Positions 1 through 8,018 are shown, counted from the first letter of the stretch. The stretch is 32,439 nucleotides of DNA from Planctomycetota bacterium (GCA_023434205.1 JAEYTB010000175.1:1-32439), one strand, 5' to 3'. Notes: generated by a model not told the origin, from the letters alone. Made by a program: numbers and translations.

Positions 1-2
1 AG

Positions 3-305
3 CAGGGATCCCCCGCGCCCGTCGCGCCCACGCCCATCAAGCGCAGCAAGGGCCGGGCCGAGCGCCGCGCCGGCCGCGACTGGCAGCGCGACGTCATGGA
101 GCCCCGCTCCACCCCCGGCCGCCGCGCGCACGACCTCTCCGAGCTCGCCGAGCAGGACGAGGAGTCGGACGCGATTGCCCAGCAGCCGCCCACCGTCGCC
201 AAGCCCAACTGGGTGGAAGTGGACCTCACGCTCCCCAACGCCCAGGGCCCCGAGACGCACACCTACCACAACATGGCTGTTCATCTCTATATGCGCAAGC
301 CCTGA
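3..305 (+). CDS. 3' end of an unidentified gene (partial)
   Basis: An open frame enters from the left edge and ends at TGA 303-305. About 100 residues are visible. The stretch is rich in Arg, Ala, Pro and Glu (RSKGRAERRAGRD, then a PxxxxRRAHDLSELAEQDEE region) and then becomes a short ordered-looking end (WVEVDLTLPN...THTYHNMAVHLYMRKP). An internal ATG at 96 exists, but the frame is open upstream to the window edge with the same composition, so a start there is not preferred. The charged linker followed by a compact end suggests the tail of a larger protein. I do not recognise a family and assign no function. The next gene starts 21 bases downstream on the same strand, so the two may be co-transcribed. 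Confidence 0.5.
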   Translation, partial: QGSPAPVAPTPIKRSKGRAERRAGRDWQRDVMEPRSTPGRRAHDLSELAEQDEESDAIAQQPPTVAKPNWVEVDLTLPNAQGPETHTYHNMAVHLYMRKP

Positions 306-326
306 GAGCGGTACCATGGCCCCGCC

Positions 327-3300
327 ATGGCAGACGCACTGACCGCCGCCCAGCAGCAGGCCGTGACCCACGACGCGGGGCCGCTCATCGTCCTCGCCGG
401 CCCCGGCACCGGCAAGACGCGCACCATCGTCCACCGCGTCGCGCACATGGTGAGCGAGCGTGCCGTCGAGCCCGAGACCATCGTCGCGCTCACCTTCACC
501 GTCAAGGCCGCGGCACAGCTCCGCGAGCGGCTGGCTGCCCTCGCGGGACCCCTCACGGCGGACCGGCTCAACGTCTCCACCATCCACGGCTTTGGCCACC
601 GCATCGTCCGCCGCTTCGGCGACCTGCTCCACCTGCCCCCGGACCTTGAGCTGATCGACGCGGCGCAGACGCACCGGATGCTCACGCAGATCATCCTGAA
701 GAACGGGCTGTTCACGGCGTCGCGTGCCGAGGGGCTGCCGACGCTGCTACGCGAGCTGGACCAGGTCGCCGCGGGGCTCGCCAACCGCGGGCTGTCGTTC
801 AAGCAGTGCCTCGCGTTCGAGCACGCGTGGCGCACGGCGCTGGAGCGCGGGCCCCGCGCCGGGCAGGGCAAGGACGCGTACGAGGCCGAGTGTGCGCACC
901 GGGCGCGGTTCGCCGATGCGCTGGTGGCCCTCGACCTGTTCGCACGGGAGCGGTGGAAGCGCGGGCTGGTCGCGTTCGACGACTTCCTCACGCTGCCGCT
1001 GCGGCTCTTCCGGGAGCACCCGTCGGCGCTCGCCATCTGCCGCACGGACTACCGCGCCTTCGTGGTGGACGAGTTCCAGGACTGCAACCCGGCCCAGATC
1101 GAGCTGCTCCACCAGCTCGCGCCCATGGAGTCAAAGCCCGACCTGTGCGTCGTGGGTGATGACGACCAGGCGATCTACCGCTTCCGCGGCGCTGATGAGC
1201 AGGCCTTCCGCCGGTTCGAGGCGTACTGGCCCGGCCCGGCGGTGGTGACGCTGGAGGAGAACTACCGCAGCCAGCCGCCGTTGATCGCCGTCGCCAACGC
1301 GGTGATCGGCGGGGCGCAGGTGCGGTTCCGGCCCGACAAGGCGATCCGGTTCCCCGCGTCCAAGCAGGCCGCGGAGAAGCAGGGCGCCGGCGAGTGCGGC
1401 GTCGAGTGCGTGAAGCTGGACCAGGAGTTCGATGACGCGGAGGTGATCGCGGCGATGATCACCGCCGACCGCGCCGCGACGGCCGCGGCGGGCACGCCCC
1501 GCCCGCTGAACCACTACGCGGTGATCGCGCGTTCCCACGGCGACCTGGACCGCATCGCCGCGGGCCTGCGGCTGGAGGGGATCCCCTACGAGCGGGCCAA
1601 GGAGCGCACGCCGCTGGAGGACCCCGGGGTCGAGGACGTGCTGGCGTGGGTGGAGTGGCTGACAGACCCCGCGGCGACGTGGGCCGCGCGCCGGGTGCTC
1701 ACACGCCCGCCCTTCGCCCTCCCCCCCGACATCGCGCTGGGGTGGGAGCTGGAGTTCGGCGCGCAGGCCTCCCACCACCGCGCGGGCCGCGAGGGCGCGG
1801 AGCAGCCGGGAAGGTTCGACGAGTGGCTGAGCGTTCGCGCGGCGGAGTACCCCGCGGCGGTGCGCTGCGCGGAGCTCTACCGCACGCTGCTGGAAGAGAC
1901 CGCGAGCCTGCGGGGCGACGACGCGGTGTTCCGGATCATCACCGCGACGGACACGGCCCACGCGGAGCTGCTGCCCGGGCGCGAGCGGGCCGAGCGCGTG
2001 ACGGCGCTGGTCTCGCTGCTGGCGCTCGCGCGGGACAAGCAGCGGCGGCTGGAGCCGCCGGGGAACCTCGCCGAGTTCTGGGCCTACTTCCAGGAGCTGC
2101 GCGCGGCGGTGAACGGGCTACCGGCGCCAACCTCGCTGGAGCAGGCGGCGGAGAAGGCGGGGCCCGAGGAGGGCGAGGGCAAGGCCGCGGAGTGCGTGCA
2201 GCTCATGACGGCGCACGCGAGCAAGGGGCTGGAGTTCGACACGGTCTTTGTGCCGCGGGTGAAGGCGCCGCACGGCTACCCGAGCACGCGGGCCGACGAC
2301 TGCTGGGAGCTGCCGGAGGGGTTGTTCGACAACCTGGACGGGCGGAGCGAGGCGGAGCGGCGGTGCGATGAGGAGCGTCGGCTGTTCTACGTGGCGTGTA
2401 CGCGGGCGGAGCGGCGGCTGGTGCTGCTGAGCAAGCCGAACAAGACGGTCACGAAGACGATCAACTACTTTGACGAGGTGTCGCGGGGCGGGCTGCCGGT
2501 GAGCGTGCGCGAGGGTGCGCACATCCTGCGGGAGATGGCGGCCCGCGGCGCTGCGCCTGGCAGCGCGCTTGAGGCCGCGGGGTTGGCGTTCAAGGCCCGC
2601 AGCGCGGCGAACGAGGCGGCGGACCGGGCGCGGCGCGAGGCCCGGCTCGCCGCGGCCCAGGCGCTGGAGCTGGTGGACCGGCCCGGCGCCACGCAGGAGC
2701 AGCTCGCCGGCGCGGTGGAGCGGTTCACGCGCGCGGCGGAGCAGCTCGCGCTCACGGCGGGCGCGGAGTGCGGCGAGCCGCCCGCGTGGCTGCTCAAGCA
2801 GAGGCCGGAGCTGCGCAGCGCGGCCGAGCGGCTGGCGCAGATGCGGGCCCAGGACGCGGCGGCGGGGCCCGAGTCGCTGCTGATCCGCCCGATGCCGGCC
2901 CCCCTGCGGCTGTCCTACACGGCGGTGTACGAGTACCACCAGTGCGCACGGTGCTATTACCTGAACCGGGTTTTGCGGCTGCCGCAGCCCTTCAGCACCG
3001 AGGCGAGCGTGGGCACCATCGCGCACGCGGCCCTCAAGACGTTCTACGACCGCTGGGCCGCGGCGGACGCGGAAGGGCTCCCGAAGCCCGGGCGCGAGCA
3101 GCTGCTGGCGGTCGCGCGACAGGTCTTCCTCGCGTCGCTGGGCGAGCGGCAGGAGGTGAAGGACGAGGTGTACGAGCAGCTCCAGGCGCAGATGATGCTG
3201 CTGTACGACCGCCTGCACATCGACGGTGCGCAGGTGCTGGAGACCGAGCGAGCGATCGACTTCGAGTACGAGCTGGACGGCGTCGCGCACCGCTTCACGG

Positions 3301-3641
3301 CGAAGCTGGACCGCATCGACCTGACCCCCGACGGGGGCGTTCGGGTGATCGACTACAAGACCGGCTACGCGAAGAAGGCGTACCTGGAGCCCAGGAAGGA
3401 CGACCTGCAGCTGGGCGTGTACGCGCTCGCGCTCAGGCTCGCGAAGGGCGAGTCGTGGGGCGAGAACCCCCGCGGCGTGGCGGAGTACTGGTGCCTCTCC
3501 ACCGGGCAGCGGGGCTCGATCAGCCTGGCGGAGCTGGACGAGGCGAAGGTGCGCGAGGTGATCGACAGGGCCGCGCGGGGGATGCTCAAGGGCGACTTCC
3601 CGCGCAAGGAAGGGTGCGGGGGGGCGTGCGGGCTGTTCTAA
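327..3641 (+). CDS. UvrD/PcrA-type (SF1A) DNA helicase fused to a PD-(D/E)XK nuclease
   Basis: An ATP-dependent 3'-5' DNA helicase of the UvrD/AdnB type, probably acting in recombinational DNA repair in the cytoplasm. All helicase motifs are visible in the 1104 residues: the Q motif near Q9-Q11, Walker A GPGTGKT at 25-31, motif II DEFQD at 248-252, GDDDQ at 277-281, ENYRS at 311-315, motif V TAHASKGLEFD near 628, and motif VI LFYVACTRAERR near 685. After an Ala/Glu-rich linker comes a RecB-like nuclease domain: TIAHAALKTF, then D995 (AKLDRID) and D1009-Y-K1011 (IDYKTG). Two cysteine pairs (C873/C876 and C1097/C1101) could hold an Fe-S staple, but the last pair is C-x3-C and the usual distal cysteine is absent, so this is uncertain. 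ATG 327 is chosen because the Q motif follows it directly. No strong ribosome site is visible. No partner AddA/AddB/AdnA gene lies nearby. Confidence 0.9.
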   Translation: MADALTAAQQQAVTHDAGPLIVLAGPGTGKTRTIVHRVAHMVSERAVEPETIVALTFTVKAAAQLRERLAALAGPLTADRLNVSTIHGFGHRIVRRFGDLLHLPPDLELIDAAQTHRMLTQIILKNGLFTASRAEGLPTLLRELDQVAAGLANRGLSFKQCLAFEHAWRTALERGPRAGQGKDAYEAECAHRARFADALVALDLFARERWKRGLVAFDDFLTLPLRLFREHPSALAICRTDYRAFVVDEFQDCNPAQIELLHQLAPMESKPDLCVVGDDDQAIYRFRGADEQAFRRFEAYWPGPAVVTLEENYRSQPPLIAVANAVIGGAQVRFRPDKAIRFPASKQAAEKQGAGECGVECVKLDQEFDDAEVIAAMITADRAATAAAGTPRPLNHYAVIARSHGDLDRIAAGLRLEGIPYERAKERTPLEDPGVEDVLAWVEWLTDPAATWAARRVLTRPPFALPPDIALGWELEFGAQASHHRAGREGAEQPGRFDEWLSVRAAEYPAAVRCAELYRTLLEETASLRGDDAVFRIITATDTAHAELLPGRERAERVTALVSLLALARDKQRRLEPPGNLAEFWAYFQELRAAVNGLPAPTSLEQAAEKAGPEEGEGKAAECVQLMTAHASKGLEFDTVFVPRVKAPHGYPSTRADDCWELPEGLFDNLDGRSEAERRCDEERRLFYVACTRAERRLVLLSKPNKTVTKTINYFDEVSRGGLPVSVREGAHILREMAARGAAPGSALEAAGLAFKARSAANEAADRARREARLAAAQALELVDRPGATQEQLAGAVERFTRAAEQLALTAGAECGEPPAWLLKQRPELRSAAERLAQMRAQDAAAGPESLLIRPMPAPLRLSYTAVYEYHQCARCYYLNRVLRLPQPFSTEASVGTIAHAALKTFYDRWAAADAEGLPKPGREQLLAVARQVFLASLGERQEVKDEVYEQLQAQMMLLYDRLHIDGAQVLETERAIDFEYELDGVAHRFTAKLDRIDLTPDGGVRVIDYKTGYAKKAYLEPRKDDLQLGVYALALRLAKGESWGENPRGVAEYWCLSTGQRGSISLAELDEAKVREVIDRAARGMLKGDFPRKEGCGGACGLF

Positions 3642-3789
3642 GCCTGCTGATCTGGTGGTGGGCGGAAAAAAACGCATCCGTTTTCAGGCGGTGCCGGTAC
3701 ACTGGCGGCAAGGGGTGTGCTTGGCCGTTCGGTCCGCGCCCCGTTGCGTTGCTTGTCCTGCTTGACATGCGTGACACGGGAGAATCGCG

Positions 3790-4698
3790 ATGACGGCGTC
3801 GATCATGCTGTGTGTGGTGGGGGGCTTGGCGGTCGCCGCGCATGGGCAGCTGGACGTGCGCGTCTATGACGTCGGCGCCCCGGCGCAGTCGGGGGGCGTG
3901 TGGGCGTCGAGCGGCGTCAACGTGTACGACGATGTCACGTTCGGCGGGCTGGCCGCGCAGGGTCCTGTCCAGGTGTCGAAGCTCTCGGTGCTCACGATCG
4001 TCCCGGCCACGGCACCGCCGGATGGGCAGCACCTCTATGCAAGGTTGAGGTTCTACCCCGACCATGACAGCACCGTCGGGTCCGGAGCGTTGCCCTACTC
4101 GGGCACGCCCGTGACGGCGGTCGCCGACCTGGGGACCCAGGGCGGCCCACCTCCGCCCTTCCCCGCGCCGCCGGACCTCTTCGACTATCAGGTGACCGCG
4201 CTGCTGGACGAGAGCAACGTGTTCAACGGCGGCCCGCAGGACCGCACGGCGGGGCTGAAGATCGAGCTGTTCTACGACGCGGCGATGACGCAGCCGGCCG
4301 AAGGCTGGCAGCTCGCGCGCCGCGCCAACTTCCCTAATCAGACGAGCGGGAGGCTGGAGTTCCCGGTGGGTTCGAGCGACTACTTCGGCTGGTTCTCCGG
4401 CGTGGGACCGATTCTGTCGGCTGACATCACCAACAGCCAGCGCTCGGGCGGAACGGAAACGAACAACCGTGCGACGTACGTGGTGCTCTACGCGTCGTAC
4501 TCGTGCGGCGGCGCGGACTTTGACGGCGATGGCGACGCCGGGACGGACGCCGACATCGAGGCTTTCTTCGCCTGCCTTTCCGGCGACTGCTGCGCGACCT
4601 GCTGGCCGGGCGGGTCGGACTTCGACACGGATGGGGACAGCGGGACGGACGCGGATATCGAGGCGTTCTTCAGGGTTCTGGCGGGCGGGAGTTGCTGA
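3790..4698 (+). CDS. Secreted protein with six-Cys dockerin-like C-terminal tail
   Basis: 302 residues. It begins with a short signal peptide (MTASIMLCVVGGLAVAAHG, cut near Q20) and is likely exported. The body (about 20-235) is an all-beta-looking domain starting VRVYDVGAPAQSGGVWASS, then YDDVTFGG. I know no function for it. The C-terminal ~65 residues hold two EF-hand/dockerin-type calcium loops (DFDGDGDAGTDADIEAFF and DFDTDGDSGTDADIEAFF) separated by a Cys-rich spacer and ending in Cys, six cysteines in all. This matches the GC-type dockerin-like tail found on many Phycisphaerae secreted proteins. A GGGAGA ribosome site lies just before ATG 3790. A close relative follows 16 bases downstream, so the pair looks like a tandem duplication. 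The role of the tail (anchoring, sorting or complex assembly) is inference. Confidence 0.85.
   Translation: MTASIMLCVVGGLAVAAHGQLDVRVYDVGAPAQSGGVWASSGVNVYDDVTFGGLAAQGPVQVSKLSVLTIVPATAPPDGQHLYARLRFYPDHDSTVGSGALPYSGTPVTAVADLGTQGGPPPPFPAPPDLFDYQVTALLDESNVFNGGPQDRTAGLKIELFYDAAMTQPAEGWQLARRANFPNQTSGRLEFPVGSSDYFGWFSGVGPILSADITNSQRSGGTETNNRATYVVLYASYSCGGADFDGDGDAGTDADIEAFFACLSGDCCATCWPGGSDFDTDGDSGTDADIEAFFRVLAGGSC
4516..4682 (+). repeat. Tail-coding direct repeat, copy 1
   Basis: This 167-base segment encoding the calcium-loop tail matches 5384-5550 with only four mismatches at a constant offset of 868. Its last 85 bases (4598-4682) are identical to 5466-5550. The rest of the two genes is far more diverged, so the tail DNA has been recently copied or homogenised. 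Confidence 0.9.
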
Positions 4699-4714
4699 AC
4701 ACCTGGGAGGTCCG

Positions 4715-5311
4715 ATGAGACTCATCCAGTGGGCCGCGATTGTCGCCATGAGCAGCGCCGCATCCGCGAAAGGGCAGATTGAGGCGACGGTGTACGACGT
4801 GGGCACCCCGACTGATTCGGGCGGCTCATGGGCATCGGGTGGCTGCATCGCGTACGACGATGTCACGTTCGGCGGGCCCGGGACTGCAGGCGCCATCGAC
4901 ATGAGCGCCATCTCGATCGCTGTGATCCTCCCGGTGAGCCCTCCGGCCACGCTCCACATGCGGCTGTCGTTTTATCCGGTTCACGTGTGCGGGGGCAATC
5001 CGCCGTACTCGGGCGTACCGGTCACGACGAGCACCGCCGCGGAGGTCGTCGGCGACTTTGGAATCATTCACTTTGTGCAGCGCGCTCCGGTGAGCCTCCG
5101 GCTGGACGACACGAACGTGTTCGGTCCTGGCGACCGCACAGCTGGGCTGCTGATCGAGTTGTTCGAAGACGCGGCGATGACGCAGTACGCCCTGAACTGC
5201 CAGATCGTCCGGCGTGCCAACATTCCCATGGCGGGGGACAGGATTGTGCTGCCCGTGGGGAGCAGCGATGCGGCCGATCGGCACTCAACGAACCCGCCGG
5301 CCCTCAACTAG
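4715..5311 (+). CDS. Tandem paralogue of the secreted protein, ended early by an in-frame TAG
   Basis: ATG 4715 follows a good GGGAGG site (4705-4710). The product has a signal peptide (MRLIQWAAIVAMSSAASAKG) and the same body as its upstream neighbour: VYDVGTPTDSGGSWAS, YDDVTFGG, DRTAGLLIELFEDAAMTQ, LPVGSSD. The frame meets TAG at 5309-5311 after 198 residues. The same frame continues without interruption into the six-Cys tail up to 5566. Alignment to the intact paralogue shows that the stop precedes the last body strand (YVVLYASYS there, YLVIHASYS here), so the terminated product lacks the end of the body as well as the tail. It may be a recent pseudogene, a suppressible or read-through gene, or a sequencing error. 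A CAG-to-TAG change is the simplest origin but cannot be proven. Confidence 0.75.
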   Translation: MRLIQWAAIVAMSSAASAKGQIEATVYDVGTPTDSGGSWASGGCIAYDDVTFGGPGTAGAIDMSAISIAVILPVSPPATLHMRLSFYPVHVCGGNPPYSGVPVTTSTAAEVVGDFGIIHFVQRAPVSLRLDDTNVFGPGDRTAGLLIELFEDAAMTQYALNCQIVRRANIPMAGDRIVLPVGSSDAADRHSTNPPALN

Positions 5312-5566
5312 GGCTCCGCGTGCGGTGTCAGCAGCCGCGCGGCGTACCTCGTGATCCACGCCTCTTACTCCTGCGGCACCGCCGACTTTGACGGCGATGG
5401 CGCCGCCGGGACGGACGCCGCCATCGAGGCTTTCTTCGCCTGCCTTTCCGGCAACTGCTGCGCGCCCTGCTGGCCGGGCGGGTCGGACTTCGACACGGAT
5501 GGGGACAGCGGGACGGACGCGGATATCGAGGCGTTCTTCAGGGTTCTGGCCGGGGGGTCCTGCTGA
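5312..5566 (+). pseudogene. Cut-off C-terminal part of the paralogue (last strand plus six-Cys tail)
   Basis: Continues in the same frame as 4715-5311 after the TAG, starting GSACGVSSRAAYLVIHASYS and followed by the tail, ending at TGA 5564-5566. No ribosome site or signal peptide precedes it, so independent translation would leave it in the cytoplasm. Against copy 1 the tail has four base changes, and all four change the residue (D to A, D to A, D to N, T to P). Two of them remove acidic residues of the first calcium loop (GDGAAGTDAAIEAFF instead of GDGDAGTDADIEAFF). Together with the upstream stop, this looks like relaxed selection. All six tail cysteines are kept. Confidence 0.7.
5384..5550 (+). 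repeat. Tail-coding direct repeat, copy 2
   Basis: Partner of 4516-4682: same length and offset, four mismatches, and 85 identical bases at the 3' side (5466-5550). Confidence 0.9.
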
Positions 5567-5581
5567 AACTGGGGTGGTTTC

Positions 5582-5601
5582 CCCCGGGCGGGCGGGGTTT
5601 T
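5582..5601 (+). terminator. Possible intrinsic terminator after the tail-protein pair
   Basis: A CCCCG/CGGGG stem (5582-5586 with 5593-5597) with a 6-base loop is followed by TTTT. It lies 16 bases after the TGA of the second paralogue and before atpG. The stem and T run are short, so this is tentative. If real, it separates atpG from the genes upstream. Confidence 0.35.
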
Positions 5602-5647
5602 CCGGGCGCTTCCCCCTCCAGAACCCCCCTCCTACACTTCCGCCCCT

Positions 5648-6526
5648 ATGGGCAAGACCCGCGAGATCAAGAAGCGCATTAAGGCCGTCGGCAACATCCG
5701 CCGCATCACCAAAACGATGCAGATGATTGCCACCAGCAAGTTTGCGAAGGCGCAGCAGGCGTCCACCGCGAGCAAGCCGTACACCGAGACGCTGTTCGAG
5801 CTGGTGAACGAGCTCGCCGCGGGGCTGGGGGACCTCAGCCACCCGCTGATGGACTCGGGCAAGGCCAAGGCGGGCAAGCCGCTGACGCTGGTGCTGACGA
5901 GCGACCGCGGGCTGTGCGGGCCCTACAACGGGGCGGTGCTGCGGAGCTTCATGCAGTACCAGCGTTCGACGCCGGGGGTGCGCGAGGGCATCATCGAGCT
6001 GGTCGGCCGCAAGGGGGCGGGGTTCCTGAAGTTCGCGAACGTGCCGGTGGCGCGTCAGCACAACCAGTTCGGCGACAAACCCGGCTACGAGGCCGTGCGG
6101 GCGCTGGCGGAGGAGTACATCGCCAAGTACCTCGCGGGCGAGGTCTCGTCGGTGCGGGTGGTGTACATGAAGTACATCTCCGCGGGGCGGCAGACGCCCA
6201 CGGCGATGCAGCTGCTGCCCTTCCAGCGGCCGGAGTCAGCCGCGGGAGAGAAGAAGGACGGCGTGAACACGATCTACGAGTTCAGCCCCTCGGCCAAGGA
6301 CCTGCTCGACGACCTGCTGCCCGCGGCGGTGAAGTCGGTGCTGTTCCAGGCGTTCAACGACGCCATCGTGAGCGAGCACGTGGCCCGCATGGTGGCGATG
6401 AAGGCCGCCACGGACAACGCGGGGAAGATGGGCAAGAACCTGACCCGCAAGTTCAACCGTGCCCGGCAGGCGCAGATCACGACGGAGCTGACCGAGATCA
6501 TCTCGGGCGCGGCGGCGTTGGACTGA
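5648..6526 (+). CDS. atpG: ATP synthase F1 gamma subunit
   Basis: The central rotor shaft of F1Fo ATP synthase; it couples proton flow through Fo to ATP synthesis in the alpha3beta3 head at the inner membrane. The 292 residues show the family signatures: the N-terminal helix GKTREIKKRIKAVGNIRRIT followed by KTMQMIATSKFAKAQ, the SDRGLCGPYN segment of the Rossmann-like middle domain, and the C-terminal helix (SEHVARMVAMKAATDNAG, then LTRKFNRARQAQITTELTEI). Length is normal. The start at 5648 is fixed by homology; no Shine-Dalgarno sequence precedes it (upstream bases are C/T rich). None of the usual neighbours (atpH, atpA, atpD, atpC) is in the window on either side, so the gene stands alone between secreted-protein genes and a convergent envelope cluster. 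Confidence 0.97.
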   Translation: MGKTREIKKRIKAVGNIRRITKTMQMIATSKFAKAQQASTASKPYTETLFELVNELAAGLGDLSHPLMDSGKAKAGKPLTLVLTSDRGLCGPYNGAVLRSFMQYQRSTPGVREGIIELVGRKGAGFLKFANVPVARQHNQFGDKPGYEAVRALAEEYIAKYLAGEVSSVRVVYMKYISAGRQTPTAMQLLPFQRPESAAGEKKDGVNTIYEFSPSAKDLLDDLLPAAVKSVLFQAFNDAIVSEHVARMVAMKAATDNAGKMGKNLTRKFNRARQAQITTELTEIISGAAALD

Positions 6527-6630
6527 GCTGAAAGCGAAGGCAGCCCGCTCACTGCGTGTGCGGACGCCGCGCGAAGACGCGTCGGGGCTCGTCGCGAACG
6601 CATGTTGTGCAATGCGCGAGCGTTGCTGTG

Positions 6631-7491
6631 CTATCGCGGCAGCAGCTCGGGGTTCCACTTCAGCCAGTCGCTCTCGGGCTTTTCGGAGAGGGTGAAGCGG
6701 GCGTTGTCTTGCGCGGGGTCGCCGGGCTTGGTGGGCGTGGCGAAGGCGATGCCGCCTGAGATGGCGGTCTCGAGGGACGGGGTCTTGAAGGAGACGCCGC
6801 CCATGCCCCAATCGACGCCGATGCCGCCGGCGTTCCAGAAGCGCGAGTTGCTCCGCACGAGGTGGCGGTAGGCGGGGTCGATGGCGGCGGTGACCTCGAC
6901 GGTGCGGGCGTCCGGGGCAAGAGCGACCGCGCGGACCGCGCCGACGCGGATGCCGCGGTAGGTGACGGGGGAATCAACCGCGAGCGAGGAGCGGTCGGCG
7001 GCCTCGATGATGAGCGTGAGGGCGCCGACGCCCGGGATGGTCTTGCCGGGCGCGGTGGGCAGACCGGTGAAGGAGCGGGCTTTAGCGCCGCCGCCGGGGG
7101 CGCACTCGATGTAGCGCGGGCCCAGCAGCGCATCGAGGCCCTGCACGCGCCCGGCGGAGATCTCGGGGCGGACGATCCAGAACTGGCTGCCCGCGACGGC
7201 GAGGCCCGCGGCGTCGCGGCGCAGGCGTGCCGCGACGCGGACGGTGGCGAGGCCGGGGGCGAGCTCGACGCGGGAGACTTCGCCCACGCGCACGCCGCGG
7301 AAGACGACGGGGTCGCCGACTCCTAACCCCTCGCCGCTGACGAACTCGATGTGGACGGTGGGACCGCGCTGGGCGAGGGCCTGGTAGCCCAGGACCGCGG
7401 CGGCGATGAGGGCCGCGAGGGGGAGGAGCCAGGGCCAGGGGCTGCGGCGCGCGTGCGGGGGGGCGGTTGGGTTGGCGCGCTTGTCGCTCAC
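6631..7491 (-). CDS. pqiB: PqiB-like MCE-domain protein (two MCE domains)
   Basis: 286 residues with one N-terminal membrane helix (about 17-40, WPWLLPLAALIAAAVLGY) and then two MCE domains facing the periplasm: about 44-110 (VHIEFVSGEGLGVGDPVVFRG) and about 150-255 (LTLIIEAADRSSLAVDSPVTYRG). The repeated pattern VGDPVxxRGVRVGxV is typical of PqiB/MlaD. MCE proteins form hexameric rings that carry lipids between the inner and outer membranes. E. coli PqiB has three MCE domains and about 546 residues, so this is a compact form. The start is GTG and overlaps the upstream pqiA stop by 4 bases (GTGA), so the two are translationally coupled. No pqiC lipoprotein gene follows; the next gene is the convergent atpG. 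The stop is TAG. Confidence 0.85.
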   Translation of the reverse strand: MSDKRANPTAPPHARRSPWPWLLPLAALIAAAVLGYQALAQRGPTVHIEFVSGEGLGVGDPVVFRGVRVGEVSRVELAPGLATVRVAARLRRDAAGLAVAGSQFWIVRPEISAGRVQGLDALLGPRYIECAPGGGAKARSFTGLPTAPGKTIPGVGALTLIIEAADRSSLAVDSPVTYRGIRVGAVRAVALAPDARTVEVTAAIDPAYRHLVRSNSRFWNAGGIGVDWGMGGVSFKTPSLETAISGGIAFATPTKPGDPAQDNARFTLSEKPESDWLKWNPELLPR

Positions 7492-8015
7492 GCGGGGTTC
7501 TCCGGGGCGTGGGTCGGGTCGTGGTGGTGAGGGTTGAACGTTGCGGAGGCGAGCAGGCTGAGGACCACCAGCGCGGCGAAGGCGACGACGCCCGGGCCGG
7601 GGCTGATGTCGGCCCAGTGGCCCAGCTTGATGGCGGCGACGAGGATCGCGACCAGCAGCACGTCGAGCATCCCCCAGCGGCCGATCCAGTCGATGGCGCG
7701 GTGGGCGCGGAGGCGGGCGGCGGGGCTGTCCCAGGCGCGGTCAACGCCCAGCAGCAGGATGCCCCCGAGTTTGAGGAGCGGGACCACGATCGAGCACGCG
7801 AAGACGAGCAGGCCCACCAGCAGTTCCCCCGAGGCGAGCAGGTCCACCGCGCCGGACCACACCGTGACCTCGCGGACGTGGCCGAGCTTGCGGAGCTCGA
7901 GCACGGGGAGGGAAATCGCCAGCGGGTACATGACCAGCGCGGCGAGCGCGAAGCCGGCGGCCCAGGTGAGGCCGCGGGGAGCGGTGGGGGGGTGGGGACG
8001 GGGCGTGGGGGGCAA
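7488..8015 (-). CDS. pqiA: PqiA-like inner membrane protein (single PqiA unit)
   Basis: 175 residues with about four hydrophobic segments: near 17-37 (AAGFALAALVMYPLAISLPVL), 62-87 (ELLVGLLVFACSIVVPLLKL), 115-132 (GMLDVLLVAILVAAIKLG) and 140-160. The pattern YPLAISLPVLELRKLGH, a VWSG segment, SIVVPLLKL and GRWGMLDVLLVAIL is that of the PqiA domain. E. coli PqiA carries two such units; only one is present. It is likely the membrane partner of the MCE ring protein encoded next. The only usable start is TTG at 8015, one codon after the TGA of the M16 protease gene and in the same frame, with no clear ribosome site. Expression by re-initiation after the protease gene is likely. The Pro/His-rich N-terminus is poorly conserved. 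Confidence 0.82.
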   Translation of the reverse strand: MPPTPRPHPPTAPRGLTWAAGFALAALVMYPLAISLPVLELRKLGHVREVTVWSGAVDLLASGELLVGLLVFACSIVVPLLKLGGILLLGVDRAWDSPAARLRAHRAIDWIGRWGMLDVLLVAILVAAIKLGHWADISPGPGVVAFAALVVLSLLASATFNPHHHDPTHAPENPA

Positions 8016-8018
8016 GGC

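Noticed and set aside
3666..3684. A-rich inverted repeat AAAACG-CATC-CGTTTT after the helicase gene as a terminator.
   Set aside because: The stem is weak and has only four T residues in the forward direction; the evidence is too thin.
6580..6630. Hairpin CGCAT...ATGCG between convergent atpG and pqiB as a bidirectional terminator.
   Set aside because: Only five pairs and no T run on either strand.
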